A stretch of 61,645 nucleotides of DNA from assembly GCA_021151805.1 (NCBI GenBank), contig JAGKWN010000011.1:1-61645 (forward strand), written 5' to 3'. The DNA comes from Cytophagaceae bacterium (GTDB lineage: Bacteria; Bacteroidota; Bacteroidia; Cytophagales; Cytophagaceae). This document shows, piece after piece, positions 36,995 through 46,184 of the stretch (the first letter of the stretch is position 1; the number at the start of each line of letters is the position of its first letter). Below the pieces are notes generated by a model, which saw only the letters and a program-made list of their open reading frames with translations, was not told the DNA's origin and made no database searches. The translations under genes and the position numbers were made by a program.

Positions 36995-38421
36995 TACTGG
37001 ATGCGGCGTTTAAAGAACCAATTATCGTAAATCACCATACTTAGCTGAATTCTGTAATAGGTTTCTGTAAGTTGGTTTGAAGCAAATGTTGAACGCTGTC
37101 CGGCAACAAGTGCCACGTTAACCTTCGGTAACAACGGCACAAACATTCTTGACTGGTCTGTCTTGTTTCTTACCCCAACCGGGATGGATGCGCCAATGGA
37201 GAATGAATAATCATACAACCTGTGCCCGTCAATAGCGATTGGTGTTGCGGTATACATAAACCCGGCTCTGTAGGTTCTTACTCTGTGTGCCCGGTACATT
37301 TTCTTATGCTCTTTAGTTGCATCAAACTGTGGAATAAATTCTCCTCCCAAATAAAGGCCAATTGAAGAAGGGTTGAGTGAATCATTCTTAAACACATTCT
37401 TGCTGTAATTTGACCAGTCGGTATACATCATATCAGCTGCAACTGTCCAGTGGCCGGGCTTTTCAAAGCTTGTGCCTAAACGCAGTGTCATTGGTAAATA
37501 CGCTTTGCCGGTTGTTTCTGTCAGCAAGGAGTCTATTGTCACCTGGTTTTTAGGATTCCGTACAAATAAATTTCTGGTTTCAGTTGCCTTTATATTTGAA
37601 AAGAATTCTGCGGATGCTCCCGCTCTAAAGAAAATTGGTGTAGGCACACTTCGGGTTGAATCATGCTCTGCACCATAGGGATCTTTATAGGTAAAAGGTT
37701 GCTTTCTGTATAGTTGCTTTTCATACATTACGCCAGGTTTGAAAGAAAGTCCGCTGTAAACGGTTTTCCTTTTTGAACCCACTTCATTTTCCAGATCCGG
37801 TCTGCTCGGGTCTGAGATCAGCTGGGACGTGGCTTCCTGGGTAATATTTCCAAAATTGAACGCTGCGGTCATTCCTATAGAAAGGTTCTTTGTAAGCCCT
37901 ACACCATTCATCCAGCGAAATTGATAAATTCCTCCGTCACCGATATATTTATATTTTGCACTGTAACCATTCGGGTCATCTGCTACTGGCGCCTGGTAAT
38001 TATAATTGTTCTGCACAATTGTAAGCGGGGCAAGTACTATACCTGTGGTATATAATTTTGAAACCGGAAATGTAAAAGCAATATGGTTTATGTTCGCCCC
38101 ATTGGTCGTAGACCGGATCTGGTCATTTTTTAAGGTCTTAAACTGAATTGTAAAACCAACATCAATTTTTACCAGAGAATCGTTTCTTCTGTACCTGAAA
38201 TTCGCTAAACCGGCAGGGTTCAACAGGTTCATATACTCACGGCTCATTAACGATGATCCTGCATATCCCATACCCATATTACGGATGGTTCCCTGATAAT
38301 TCATACCATCTCCAAGACCAATCCGCGAATACGGAGAATTTCCTAAACCCTGGGCATATGAGAACGACACAACAAAAAATAATATGATTATAAGGACCAG
38401 CCTTTTAAATTCAGTAAACAT
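36994..38421 (-). CDS. Outer-membrane beta-barrel protein between coaX and lptC
   Basis: A 475-residue protein with a signal peptide (ending SFSYAQG) and extended alternating strands through to the C-terminal 'YDNWFFKRRIQ'. The N-terminal 'GNSPYSRIGLGDGMNYQGTIRNMGMGYAG' is characteristic of FadL/OmpP1-like channels and related Bacteroidota barrels (Ser/Gly-rich hatch). Substrate transport of hydrophobic molecules is a possibility by family only. It overlaps coaX by 11 bases and lptC by 1 base. The neighbourhood order coaX-barrel-lptC-ppiD suggests a conserved envelope-assembly operon. Confidence 0.8.
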   Translation of the reverse strand: MFTEFKRLVLIIILFFVVSFSYAQGLGNSPYSRIGLGDGMNYQGTIRNMGMGYAGSSLMSREYMNLLNPAGLANFRYRRNDSLVKIDVGFTIQFKTLKNDQIRSTTNGANINHIAFTFPVSKLYTTGIVLAPLTIVQNNYNYQAPVADDPNGYSAKYKYIGDGGIYQFRWMNGVGLTKNLSIGMTAAFNFGNITQEATSQLISDPSRPDLENEVGSKRKTVYSGLSFKPGVMYEKQLYRKQPFTYKDPYGAEHDSTRSVPTPIFFRAGASAEFFSNIKATETRNLFVRNPKNQVTIDSLLTETTGKAYLPMTLRLGTSFEKPGHWTVAADMMYTDWSNYSKNVFKNDSLNPSSIGLYLGGEFIPQFDATKEHKKMYRAHRVRTYRAGFMYTATPIAIDGHRLYDYSFSIGASIPVGVRNKTDQSRMFVPLLPKVNVALVAGQRSTFASNQLTETYYRIQLSMVIYDNWFFKRRIQ

Positions 38422-39130
38422 TATGAGTAAGTATTCTATTTAAACCTATTAAATTCAACTCCGCTATTGCAAAGATGGGTTCTTTTAGCCTCTTTTCAAA
38501 AAGAGATGCATTGCCGCCAGTCAATAATACGTTCATGACAGGGTATTTATTTCGATAGGCCTCAATAAATCCTTCCATTTCAAATAATATTCCGTTCATT
38601 ACCCCGCTCAGGATAGACCCGGATGTTGACTTTCCCGTTAATTCTGCATCATTTGGAGCTAATAAGGGAAGTTTTGCTGTGTAATGCGCCAATGCTTTCA
38701 GGCGCATTTCTACACCCGGACTGATGCTTCCGCCTAGAAAGGTATTGGTTTGATCTACCAGCCCATGGGTCAAACAGGTTCCCATATCAAAAAACAAACT
38801 TACCTGGCCCGGAAATAATGTATAAGCACCTACGGCAGCTGCAATCCTGTCCGTCCCTAAGGTCTGCCGGGTTTCATAGTCAAAGGCAATAGGCAGCTTT
38901 GTTCCGGCATCTAACTTATACATGCGGCCAATATCTTTTATTGCATCCCATACTTCATCTCCGCGTACGCTTGAAACCAGAATATTTTCAGGAGACTCCT
39001 GCAGCATCTTTGCACGCACATCTTCAATGTTGCTGAATGTTTGTGTTGCAATAAGTTTATCTGCTACAAATGTTCCTGTCTTTATGAATGTGTTGCCCAC
39101 ATCCACAACCATATTTAACTTCTGCTTCAT
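38411..39130 (-). CDS. coaX: Type III pantothenate kinase
   Basis: A 239-residue enzyme catalysing the first step of CoA synthesis (pantothenate to 4'-phosphopantothenate). Hallmarks are the N-terminal phosphate loop VVDVGNTFIKTG, the TLGTDRIAAAVGA motif of the pantothenate site, FFDMGTCLTHGLVD, and GGSISPGVEMRLKAL. The usual Thr-Asp-rich loop is intact, so activity is expected. The length fits the bacterial family (240-260). It heads the operon towards ppiD; a TATATTTG box lies 5 bases upstream of the ATG. Confidence 0.94.
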   Translation of the reverse strand: MKQKLNMVVDVGNTFIKTGTFVADKLIATQTFSNIEDVRAKMLQESPENILVSSVRGDEVWDAIKDIGRMYKLDAGTKLPIAFDYETRQTLGTDRIAAAVGAYTLFPGQVSLFFDMGTCLTHGLVDQTNTFLGGSISPGVEMRLKALAHYTAKLPLLAPNDAELTGKSTSGSILSGVMNGILFEMEGFIEAYRNKYPVMNVLLTGGNASLFEKRLKEPIFAIAELNLIGLNRILTHNVY

Positions 39131-39134
39131 AGCT

Positions 39135-39142
39135 CAAATATA
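39135..39142 (-). promoter_or_regulatory. -7-like box (TATATTTG) upstream of coaX
   Basis: A perfect TAnnTTTG match on the minus strand 4 bases upstream of the coaX ATG, which would give a leaderless or near-leaderless transcript. No TTG was seen at 17-23 bases further upstream. Confidence 0.35.
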
Positions 39143-39275
39143 GGCAAGTTTCCAGTCTGATCGGTGCTACGATTCCGGTTTCTTGAAACATAATCCTTGT
39201 TTGCGCAGTTTAACTTTCAGGATTTGATTGGTAACTTACACAAAAGTATTACAACCATTCGCAGCACATTTCAGA

Positions 39276-40382
39276 ATGAAAAATAAAACGTATACCGTTG
39301 CCGGGTTAATGTCCGGTACTTCTTTAGATGGATTGGATATTGCAGTTTGCCGGTTTGAACAACAAGACGGACGCTGGACCTATAAAATATTAGCTGCAGA
39401 AACACTAGACTATTCAGAAGATTTTAAAATAAAACTGAATCAGGCGATGCGGTTAACAGGCGAGGAATTGATCGCGCTGGACCGCCAATTCGGTACGTTT
39501 CAGGGCAACGAAACAGCAGCGTTTTTAAAGAAAAAGAATTTATCTGCAGATTTGGTTTCTGCACACGGACATACAATTTTTCATAATCCTTCAAAAGGTT
39601 ATACACTTCAGATTGGCAGTGGGGCAAGCCTTTATGCGGCCTGCCAGCTGCCTGTCGTAACCGACCTGCGTTCTGTGGACGTGGCATTCGGCGGACAAGG
39701 AGCACCGCTTGTTCCTCTTGGTGATGAGCTGCTTTTTGCTGAATACACCGGCTGCCTCAATCTTGGCGGCATTGCCAACGTCAGTTTTATACATCATGAA
39801 AAAAATATTGCCTACGATATCTGTGCCATCAATATTGTGCTGAATGCATTGGCACTCAAAACAGGTAAGAGTTATGATGATGGCGGATCTATGGCCCGGA
39901 GCGGAAAACTCATTCCCGAACTGCTGGAGCAACTGGAAAAGCTGGCCTACTACAAACTTCCTTTTCCAAAATCGCTTGGCCGCGAATGGGTAGATGAAGT
40001 GGTGCTTCCGCTTATACATGCATTTGATGCACATGAAATCAAAGACTTGTTACACACCTATGTAATCCATTGTGCAAAGCAGATTGGCGCGGCTCTTTCA
40101 GTTATACCGATTAAAGACAGTCAGTCTAAAGTATTGATTACCGGCGGCGGCGCGTTTAATACATTTTTCCTTGAACAGCTGCGGCAATACACAAACCCGG
40201 CTATTGAACTTGTAGTGCCGGATAAAGAAACCGTGCAGTACAAAGAAGCCATTATCTTTGGCTTTCTGGGATTGCTGCGTATGTTAAACCTGACAAATGC
40301 AAAAAGCACCGTTACCGGTGCTTCTAAAGATTCTATTGGTGGAGCAGTTTATGGCTCAATCAGTGGTTTTTGCGCGGAATAA
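39276..40382 (+). CDS. anmK: Anhydro-N-acetylmuramic acid kinase
   Basis: A 368-residue sugar kinase that phosphorylates and opens 1,6-anhydro-MurNAc during peptidoglycan recycling. The N-terminal ATP-binding motif AGLMSGTSLDGLDIA, the GHGHT-like 'SAHGHTIFHNP', 'QIGSGASLYA', 'NLGGIANVSFI' and the C-terminal 'VLITGGGAFNTFFLEQL' match the AnmK family. ATG at 39276 was chosen over the upstream TTG at 39228 because it places the conserved motif at the usual distance. Its last 23 bases overlap the 3' end of the convergent plsY gene. Confidence 0.93.
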   Translation: MKNKTYTVAGLMSGTSLDGLDIAVCRFEQQDGRWTYKILAAETLDYSEDFKIKLNQAMRLTGEELIALDRQFGTFQGNETAAFLKKKNLSADLVSAHGHTIFHNPSKGYTLQIGSGASLYAACQLPVVTDLRSVDVAFGGQGAPLVPLGDELLFAEYTGCLNLGGIANVSFIHHEKNIAYDICAINIVLNALALKTGKSYDDGGSMARSGKLIPELLEQLEKLAYYKLPFPKSLGREWVDEVVLPLIHAFDAHEIKDLLHTYVIHCAKQIGAALSVIPIKDSQSKVLITGGGAFNTFFLEQLRQYTNPAIELVVPDKETVQYKEAIIFGFLGLLRMLNLTNAKSTVTGASKDSIGGAVYGSISGFCAE

Positions 40383-41010
40383 GATACGTCTTATTCTCTT
40401 CTCCATGGAACAAGCGTTTGATATTTTTCTTATGGGTAAGAACAACCATTAAGAAAATCGCAAAACCAAATACGATCACAATAGGGGTTTCTGTATGAAA
40501 CCTTGGAATGAAAATAATCATCAATGGAAATGATAGCGTTGAGATGATTGAGCCAAGCGACACATATTTTGATGCAATCAATACAATCAGGAACACGGCC
40601 AGACAAACCAACGCAGCTTCAAACTGGATACTGAATACCATACCCAGCAATGTTGCAATTCCTTTTCCGCCCTTAAAGCGTTCAAAAATCGGGAAGATAT
40701 GGCCGGTAACTGCTGCCAAGCCATAAATCAGCTTATAAACATCCAGTTGAACCGGATCAATAATGTCAAACCGGACCAGCAATATAGCCAGACTTGTTGC
40801 CAGCCACCCTTTAAAGATATCAATCAACATTACAATTGTACCCGCACGTTTACCCAACACACGGAATGTATTTGTTGCACCGGCATTACCGCTTCCACAG
40901 GTCCTGATATCAATACCATGATACTGCTTTCCATACCAGATCGCGGTAATAAATGAGCCCATTAAATAAGCTACAATAGCACCTAATATGATATATAGTA
41001 TTTCAGTCAT
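40360..41010 (-). CDS. plsY: Glycerol-3-phosphate acyltransferase PlsY
   Basis: A 216-residue inner-membrane enzyme that transfers an acyl group from acyl-phosphate to sn-glycerol-3-phosphate, the first step of phospholipid synthesis. Five or so hydrophobic helices are visible. The conserved motifs 'GSFITAIWYGK', 'CGSGNAGATNTFRVLGKRAG' and 'FERFKGGKGIATLLG' are all present. The 3' end overlaps anmK by 23 bases in convergent orientation. An upstream promoter-like pair (TTG-N22-TATATTTG) and a leader hairpin are described separately. Confidence 0.94.
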   Translation of the reverse strand: MTEILYIILGAIVAYLMGSFITAIWYGKQYHGIDIRTCGSGNAGATNTFRVLGKRAGTIVMLIDIFKGWLATSLAILLVRFDIIDPVQLDVYKLIYGLAAVTGHIFPIFERFKGGKGIATLLGMVFSIQFEAALVCLAVFLIVLIASKYVSLGSIISTLSFPLMIIFIPRFHTETPIVIVFGFAIFLMVVLTHKKNIKRLFHGEENKTYLIPRKNH

Positions 41011-41047
41011 AATTTATTCTACGAGACAAAACGCACGATCGTTTCAG

Positions 41048-41067
41048 GAATTCCATTTTTGGAATTC
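41048..41067 (-). promoter_or_regulatory. Hairpin in the plsY leader
   Basis: GAATTCC-attttt-GGAATTC, a perfect 7-bp stem between the candidate promoter and the plsY ATG, lying about 38 bases before the start. It could be a leader structure; no terminator T run follows. Confidence 0.4.
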
Positions 41068-41079
41068 TGCATTTTAGCG

Positions 41080-41112
41080 CAAATATAGCCTTTTTTTACA
41101 ATATTGATACAA
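41080..41112 (-). promoter_or_regulatory. Candidate plsY promoter (TTG-N22-TATATTTG)
   Basis: On the minus strand TTG (41110-41112) and TATATTTG (41080-41087) match both halves of the Bacteroidota promoter consensus with a spacer of 22, inside the accepted range of about 17-23. The leader would be ~60 bases. Confidence 0.55.
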
Positions 41113-41143
41113 AATATGGATTGATTCCGTAGCTGGTCTGAAT

Positions 41144-44100
41144 CTACTTGAACAGATTCTTGAGTTGCTCCTGATCGCGCTGTTTCTGCTGTTGCTCCTC
41201 TATGGTTGACTTATTATCTGCCGGATTTTTCTTTTCTTCCTCAGACTCATAATTCGTATCCTGTTCTTCCAGTTTGTATTTATTCGGATCGCTCGCGTCG
41301 TCTTTATACTCATCCGGATTACTTGAATTCAATCGATCTTGTGTATTGTTCTTGTCTTCCAATTGCATTTGCTTTCTTTGTTCAACAGAAACAGAATCCG
41401 TAGACAATGAATCCGTACCCGTTGAAACAGAATCAGCGCCTGCATCAAACACATTTTCCTCTTCTTCTACATTATCATCTGCAATTCCATAACGCTCTTT
41501 AAATGAGAAAACAAATTTGTTTACTTCCATAGCCTCTGCCTGAACAACAAAGAACTTAGAGCGATCCGGCATTTCGCCTTTTGTTTTGCTTGCAATAATC
41601 GTTGATACATCTGCACTGGATGAAGCATAAGCTAAACGATTCTCATCGTAGGTAATGAAATACCAGTTGCCATGTGTCGGCTCCATATAAATGGTAACAA
41701 CATCTCCGGATGTAGATTTCTTAACTTCAATAAATGCATGTATGCTTTTATTGATATCCGTTTTTAATATGTTGGATAGTTCAACCGGACCAACACTGTA
41801 GAAGGTTTTATACTCCGGCGACCAGTTCATTTTTACTTCACTGAATACAATTGCTTTTTGGAAATCTGAACTCAATACAGAAATTGATTTCTGTCCTGAA
41901 GCACGTTTAGCCTTATATGTTGCTACACCACTGTTATCAATAAACTCTGCCAGTTTCTGGAACAACAGATCATCTTTTTCCTGAGCAGCTTTTGAGTCTG
42001 CTCCTGAAAACGAATTCGCTTCTTCCGTATATGGGAAAGATAAACTAGCAATAGAAGTACTCATAGCAACCAATGGTGCCGTATTGCCTTTGAACGCAAA
42101 GCCCATAAAATAATTGAAGCTATACTCATCTTCTACTAAAGAAGCTTTTCCTGTACCGCTGACATATGCTTTCACGTTCGCATCCGGGCGCAGTATATTG
42201 AACATCCCGCCGAACTTTATTTTAGAAGTATTGTCATTATAGGATAAGAAATTCCCTTTATACGATTTGCCGTTCAGTTTATCTGCAATACCTACGTTGA
42301 ATTCCAATGAATCTGGATTGTACTGGAACACACCTGTTACAGGTAACAGATCCTGATCTTCCGGATGGATCTTTTCCGATATAAAGTTTGGATAAAGCTG
42401 GTTTGACTTGTTGTCAAAAGACAAAGTCGTTACCAATGGATTTCCTCTTTCCGATACGGCATTGTTCAGATCAAGCGATACTGTATTGGATGAACCGGTA
42501 TTGGTATATTTCAGCCATGAAGAATAACTCAACTGACCTTTCAAGGCAAGCTTAATATAGCCTTCAAATGCAAGGAATTTTTCAGGCGATTTCATTGTAA
42601 CAATCCCTTTATAAAGGATTTTATCTCCAACGAATAAGGAATCCGAATCCTGAACCTGAGCTATACCAGTCGTGTAACCTCCGGCTTTTTTCTTATCTGA
42701 AAGCGTATACTGGAAATTACTGAACAGCATCTGCAGCGTATCCGAACCTAAGTTTACATATCGGTACAATGCCTCTCCGTTAAAGTTCTTTCTTCCGTTG
42801 ATGTCAATATTACCATCATATAAGTGGTGGTAATTGGTTAATGTATCAAAGTCAAGAATAGCATTGTTCAAAGTTTCCATCACCGCATTTTCGCGGATCA
42901 CCACATGGTTTTTATCAGGCGTAATTTTACCATCGTTTACAACAATGTATGGTACACCGTAAATACTCAATGTTAATGAGTCAATCACATATTCTGCTCG
43001 TGCTGCATTAAACACCAATGAATCCTGTTCTTTCTGGGTAGAATAGAAATAAGAACTTTTGATGTTCACTGTATCGGTTGCCGTCAGATAGATTTTACGC
43101 TTAGCAACGTCCCAGGTACCTTTACCAATACTGGTTTTATATTGCGCATAAGGAAACTCCGTACTGGCATAACCTTCCTGTTCCGGACCAAAAGTGGCCA
43201 TGCCTTTTCTAAGGTCATAATCCAGTTTGGCATGTGTAGATTTTAAGGCAGGCTTTTCCGGGTTATCCGATTTGATTCTGAATACTGCGTCGTTTGCTTT
43301 CAGGTGTTTGTCTTCGAAATGGAATTTTGGAGATTCTGTTTCTGAATCCTTCGTAGATAAGACACCCATACCATACATACCTTTGTGGGTCAGCGCAAGC
43401 GTTCCGTCAAAGGTTGCTGTTGAGTCGTATATCTTGAACGGCTCAGCGATCGATGACATATACATCGTATCCAGTTTCGGTTTCCATAATAAACGGTATG
43501 CCCCAATCTCTACATCCGGCATGGTTACTGAAGGATCGAGCAGTGGGTTTGTGCCGGCTGTTGTCACCATTTTTGTACCCACCGTTAATGTGGAGTCTTT
43601 AAAGAAGACAAAATCGGTTGAGTTTAATGTGGTATTTAAATATTTGATCTCCCCGTTTCCTCGCAAGCCCTGGTTATCCAGTCTAAGCATATTGTTGTAT
43701 ACGGCATCGCCGCCATACATCTTGTAGCCTGCCACTGGGGTAGGGTGCGTGAAACCCAATGAATAATCCGGCATTACCACCAGACGTTCTTCAAAGTCAG
43801 GGAATACACCGCCAGATTCAAAGGTTCCGTCAAACCCGATCACACTCGGGTCATCGTTACTCAAACTATCAACGGTGAACGGTGGAATTTTAAATTTAAA
43901 GGTTGTATCGTAGGCTCCGCCTGCAATGTCTTTTTTATCAAAGAATACAGAAGCTCCTGTTGATGCGTGGAAGATCGGATATTCCGGGAAGCTTTTCCGT
44001 GCAGATTTATTGTGCGGCTTATTGATATATAGAATCCCGGAAGAATATCTCAATTCGTTACCAAGTACTTTCGCTTTACCAGATTTTTTTGAATCGGTAG

Positions 44101-46144
44101 TATCTGTTTCAGAAACCGCTAATTTGATGGCATTGATGCTGGTCAATACAACATAGAAACTGTCGTAGTTGAATGCGAAGTCGGTACCGATAAACTGGAA
44201 GTTCGATGTATTGATCTTACCGTTGAATTTAAAGTCACGGTTTGCAAGGATTTCAATCGTATTGCTATCTGGTTCAAAATTTACTGAAAGCGAGTCACTG
44301 ATGTATACACGCTTCACACCATGTACCGTTAATGTCTTTGTTGTAAGATCCAGCTCTGCGTTAGCACCAGATGGATTAATGGATACGAAGTTGATGTTGT
44401 CATAATCCTTTTTATCTCTTCTGGAAAGTACATAATGTCTTGCTTTGTCTTTTACAATAATCATCCCGCTACGCGTGTTGTAATCGATAAAACCGAGTTT
44501 CATCAACTGCGACATTGCTCCTCTTAATGTGGTTTCAGAAATTTTAGAACTCTCTGCCAATTCCGCAACAGAAAACTGGCTGGTCTGCATTTTTTCCGAA
44601 TACCCCATAATGATCTGCAATGGGTGGAACTGGTACAAGCCTTTTAAACGGGCATATTTTGCCATCTCGTAAAATTCCTGCGACTCAAACAAAGCTGGTA
44701 CTTCTGTACGTCCGTTGATAATATTGAAATCAATTTTATCGGTATTCAAATCCCAGGTAAGGGCATCTGCAGTAATTTCAATTTTATGATACGAATCCAG
44801 GAACGGAGCCATTCTGAAACCGTTTGTTTTCGTAAGGCGCAAAAAGTCTCTGTTCTTATTGAATTTAAAAACCGTACCCGGGTGGAAAATAGAATCTTTA
44901 CCCTGATAGATAACAAGCTTGGTATAATCACCGGTGATCAATGAATCGCCCAATTGGAAACGGTTTGATACAGCCTTGATGCGCACTTCATTATCTTTTA
45001 AGATTTTGATTTCTGCATATCCTTCATCAATCGAAGAGCTATATATTTTTTTACCGGAAAGTGAAAAACCACCATGGTATTGAATGTTCTCATCCAGACC
45101 TTTTACAGGGATGTTGCTGTAAAAAGATTTAAACCTCGGGAAGTTTTTATCATTGTAGCTTTTTGCTTTTACACTGTTGTATTCAAATATACCGATTGGA
45201 ATAGAGTCGGTCTGTTCCGGGTAATGCAGTCTGGCACCTTCTGAAGTGATCTTATATCCTTTGATCGGGAAATTATATCCTCCCAGATCACAGTATACAT
45301 TGGGCAGGCCAACACTTGACCAGTCGAATGTTCCTCCGTCGCCTACAAAAACGCCGGACTTTAAAAGTAATGAGCCGGAAGTATTTTTGATCTGTACGGT
45401 ATCTACTACAGTTGTTAATACCAGTGTAGCGCCGGTAATGGTAATGATCGGTCCTTCAATCGTTGGTTGCGCAGGAGGTGTATAGCCCACATCAAGCGCC
45501 TGATCCTGGTTTATCTGTACCGTATCTTCATCTTCAATAGTACTCCAGTTTTCTTCGTTCTGTTCAAAATTATCCCAGTCTTCAAAATGATTTTCTGTTG
45601 CAGTATCGGCAGGCATTTCATCCGGCATAGCCGGTGCTTCCTGAATATGGAACGCGAACGAACCGCCTTCTACTTTCAATGAATTGTAAGATGAGCGATA
45701 CAACAAACCTTCATTGGTAATTAATCTGCAGGTGCTGAAAAATGTTTCCATTTGCGCGCCCTGCAATGTTTCGATCAGTTTATCTGTAATGATCACGAAC
45801 GTATCCAGCTGTGCCCCGCCCATACCTTTTGATTGCAGGGCTGAAAGCGTTAAATAGAAATCGCGGAAGTGCGGATTCGTACGCAGCTTTTTACTTTTAA
45901 CCAGTTTCTGTGAAACTTCAACAATCTTCTTTTGCTGTGCAGCACTTAAGGCGCTCCAGGTTGCACCCAACGCAGAACCCGCTTCAATACATTCCTGATT
46001 CTTGGTGATTTCCATCATCGCTGCAACCTCGCCGGGATACGCTGCAGGATCTCCTGAAAACTTTTGCTGAGCAAACACCGAAATATTCACAAGCAAACAA
46101 ATAAAAAAAAGAATGGTAAGTTTTTGGATTTTCTGCATGTTCAA
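41144..46144 (-). CDS. Exported 1666-residue protein of unknown function with internal winged-helix-like segment
   Basis: It has a signal peptide (MNMQKIQKLTILFFICLLVNISVFAQ). A helical N-terminal region (~30-150) is followed by a very long beta-rich body with repeated patterns like 'GDGGTFDWSSVGLPNVYCDL' and 'IYLTATDTVNIKSSYFYST', reminiscent of beta-helix or OstA-like folds, and an acidic, Ser/Asp/Gln-rich disordered C-terminus (~1540-1666). Residues ~505-570 read as a winged helix-turn-helix (FSVAELAESSKISETTLRGAMSQLMKLGFID), unexpected in an exported protein. No T9SS sorting domain is seen. Similar very long exported hypothetical proteins occur in related bacteria. It lies downstream of prmA on the same strand. 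Confidence 0.85.
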   Translation of the reverse strand: MNMQKIQKLTILFFICLLVNISVFAQQKFSGDPAAYPGEVAAMMEITKNQECIEAGSALGATWSALSAAQQKKIVEVSQKLVKSKKLRTNPHFRDFYLTLSALQSKGMGGAQLDTFVIITDKLIETLQGAQMETFFSTCRLITNEGLLYRSSYNSLKVEGGSFAFHIQEAPAMPDEMPADTATENHFEDWDNFEQNEENWSTIEDEDTVQINQDQALDVGYTPPAQPTIEGPIITITGATLVLTTVVDTVQIKNTSGSLLLKSGVFVGDGGTFDWSSVGLPNVYCDLGGYNFPIKGYKITSEGARLHYPEQTDSIPIGIFEYNSVKAKSYNDKNFPRFKSFYSNIPVKGLDENIQYHGGFSLSGKKIYSSSIDEGYAEIKILKDNEVRIKAVSNRFQLGDSLITGDYTKLVIYQGKDSIFHPGTVFKFNKNRDFLRLTKTNGFRMAPFLDSYHKIEITADALTWDLNTDKIDFNIINGRTEVPALFESQEFYEMAKYARLKGLYQFHPLQIIMGYSEKMQTSQFSVAELAESSKISETTLRGAMSQLMKLGFIDYNTRSGMIIVKDKARHYVLSRRDKKDYDNINFVSINPSGANAELDLTTKTLTVHGVKRVYISDSLSVNFEPDSNTIEILANRDFKFNGKINTSNFQFIGTDFAFNYDSFYVVLTSINAIKLAVSETDTTDSKKSGKAKVLGNELRYSSGILYINKPHNKSARKSFPEYPIFHASTGASVFFDKKDIAGGAYDTTFKFKIPPFTVDSLSNDDPSVIGFDGTFESGGVFPDFEERLVVMPDYSLGFTHPTPVAGYKMYGGDAVYNNMLRLDNQGLRGNGEIKYLNTTLNSTDFVFFKDSTLTVGTKMVTTAGTNPLLDPSVTMPDVEIGAYRLLWKPKLDTMYMSSIAEPFKIYDSTATFDGTLALTHKGMYGMGVLSTKDSETESPKFHFEDKHLKANDAVFRIKSDNPEKPALKSTHAKLDYDLRKGMATFGPEQEGYASTEFPYAQYKTSIGKGTWDVAKRKIYLTATDTVNIKSSYFYSTQKEQDSLVFNAARAEYVIDSLTLSIYGVPYIVVNDGKITPDKNHVVIRENAVMETLNNAILDFDTLTNYHHLYDGNIDINGRKNFNGEALYRYVNLGSDTLQMLFSNFQYTLSDKKKAGGYTTGIAQVQDSDSLFVGDKILYKGIVTMKSPEKFLAFEGYIKLALKGQLSYSSWLKYTNTGSSNTVSLDLNNAVSERGNPLVTTLSFDNKSNQLYPNFISEKIHPEDQDLLPVTGVFQYNPDSLEFNVGIADKLNGKSYKGNFLSYNDNTSKIKFGGMFNILRPDANVKAYVSGTGKASLVEDEYSFNYFMGFAFKGNTAPLVAMSTSIASLSFPYTEEANSFSGADSKAAQEKDDLLFQKLAEFIDNSGVATYKAKRASGQKSISVLSSDFQKAIVFSEVKMNWSPEYKTFYSVGPVELSNILKTDINKSIHAFIEVKKSTSGDVVTIYMEPTHGNWYFITYDENRLAYASSSADVSTIIASKTKGEMPDRSKFFVVQAEAMEVNKFVFSFKERYGIADDNVEEEENVFDAGADSVSTGTDSLSTDSVSVEQRKQMQLEDKNNTQDRLNSSNPDEYKDDASDPNKYKLEEQDTNYESEEEKKNPADNKSTIEEQQQKQRDQEQLKNLFK

Positions 46145-46184
46145 AATCTAAGTAATGATACTAGTGAAACGATCTTTATCCGTT

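Noticed and set aside
38411..39130. TTG codons as alternative starts across the window (also for anmK, prmA and the helicase)
   Set aside because: In each of those genes an ATG downstream fits the family better; the exception is the THUMP methyltransferase, where TTG is the only start.
41144..46144. T9SS C-terminal domain in the 1666-residue protein
   Set aside because: The last ~120 residues are acidic and disordered, without PNP-type or CHU_C signatures.
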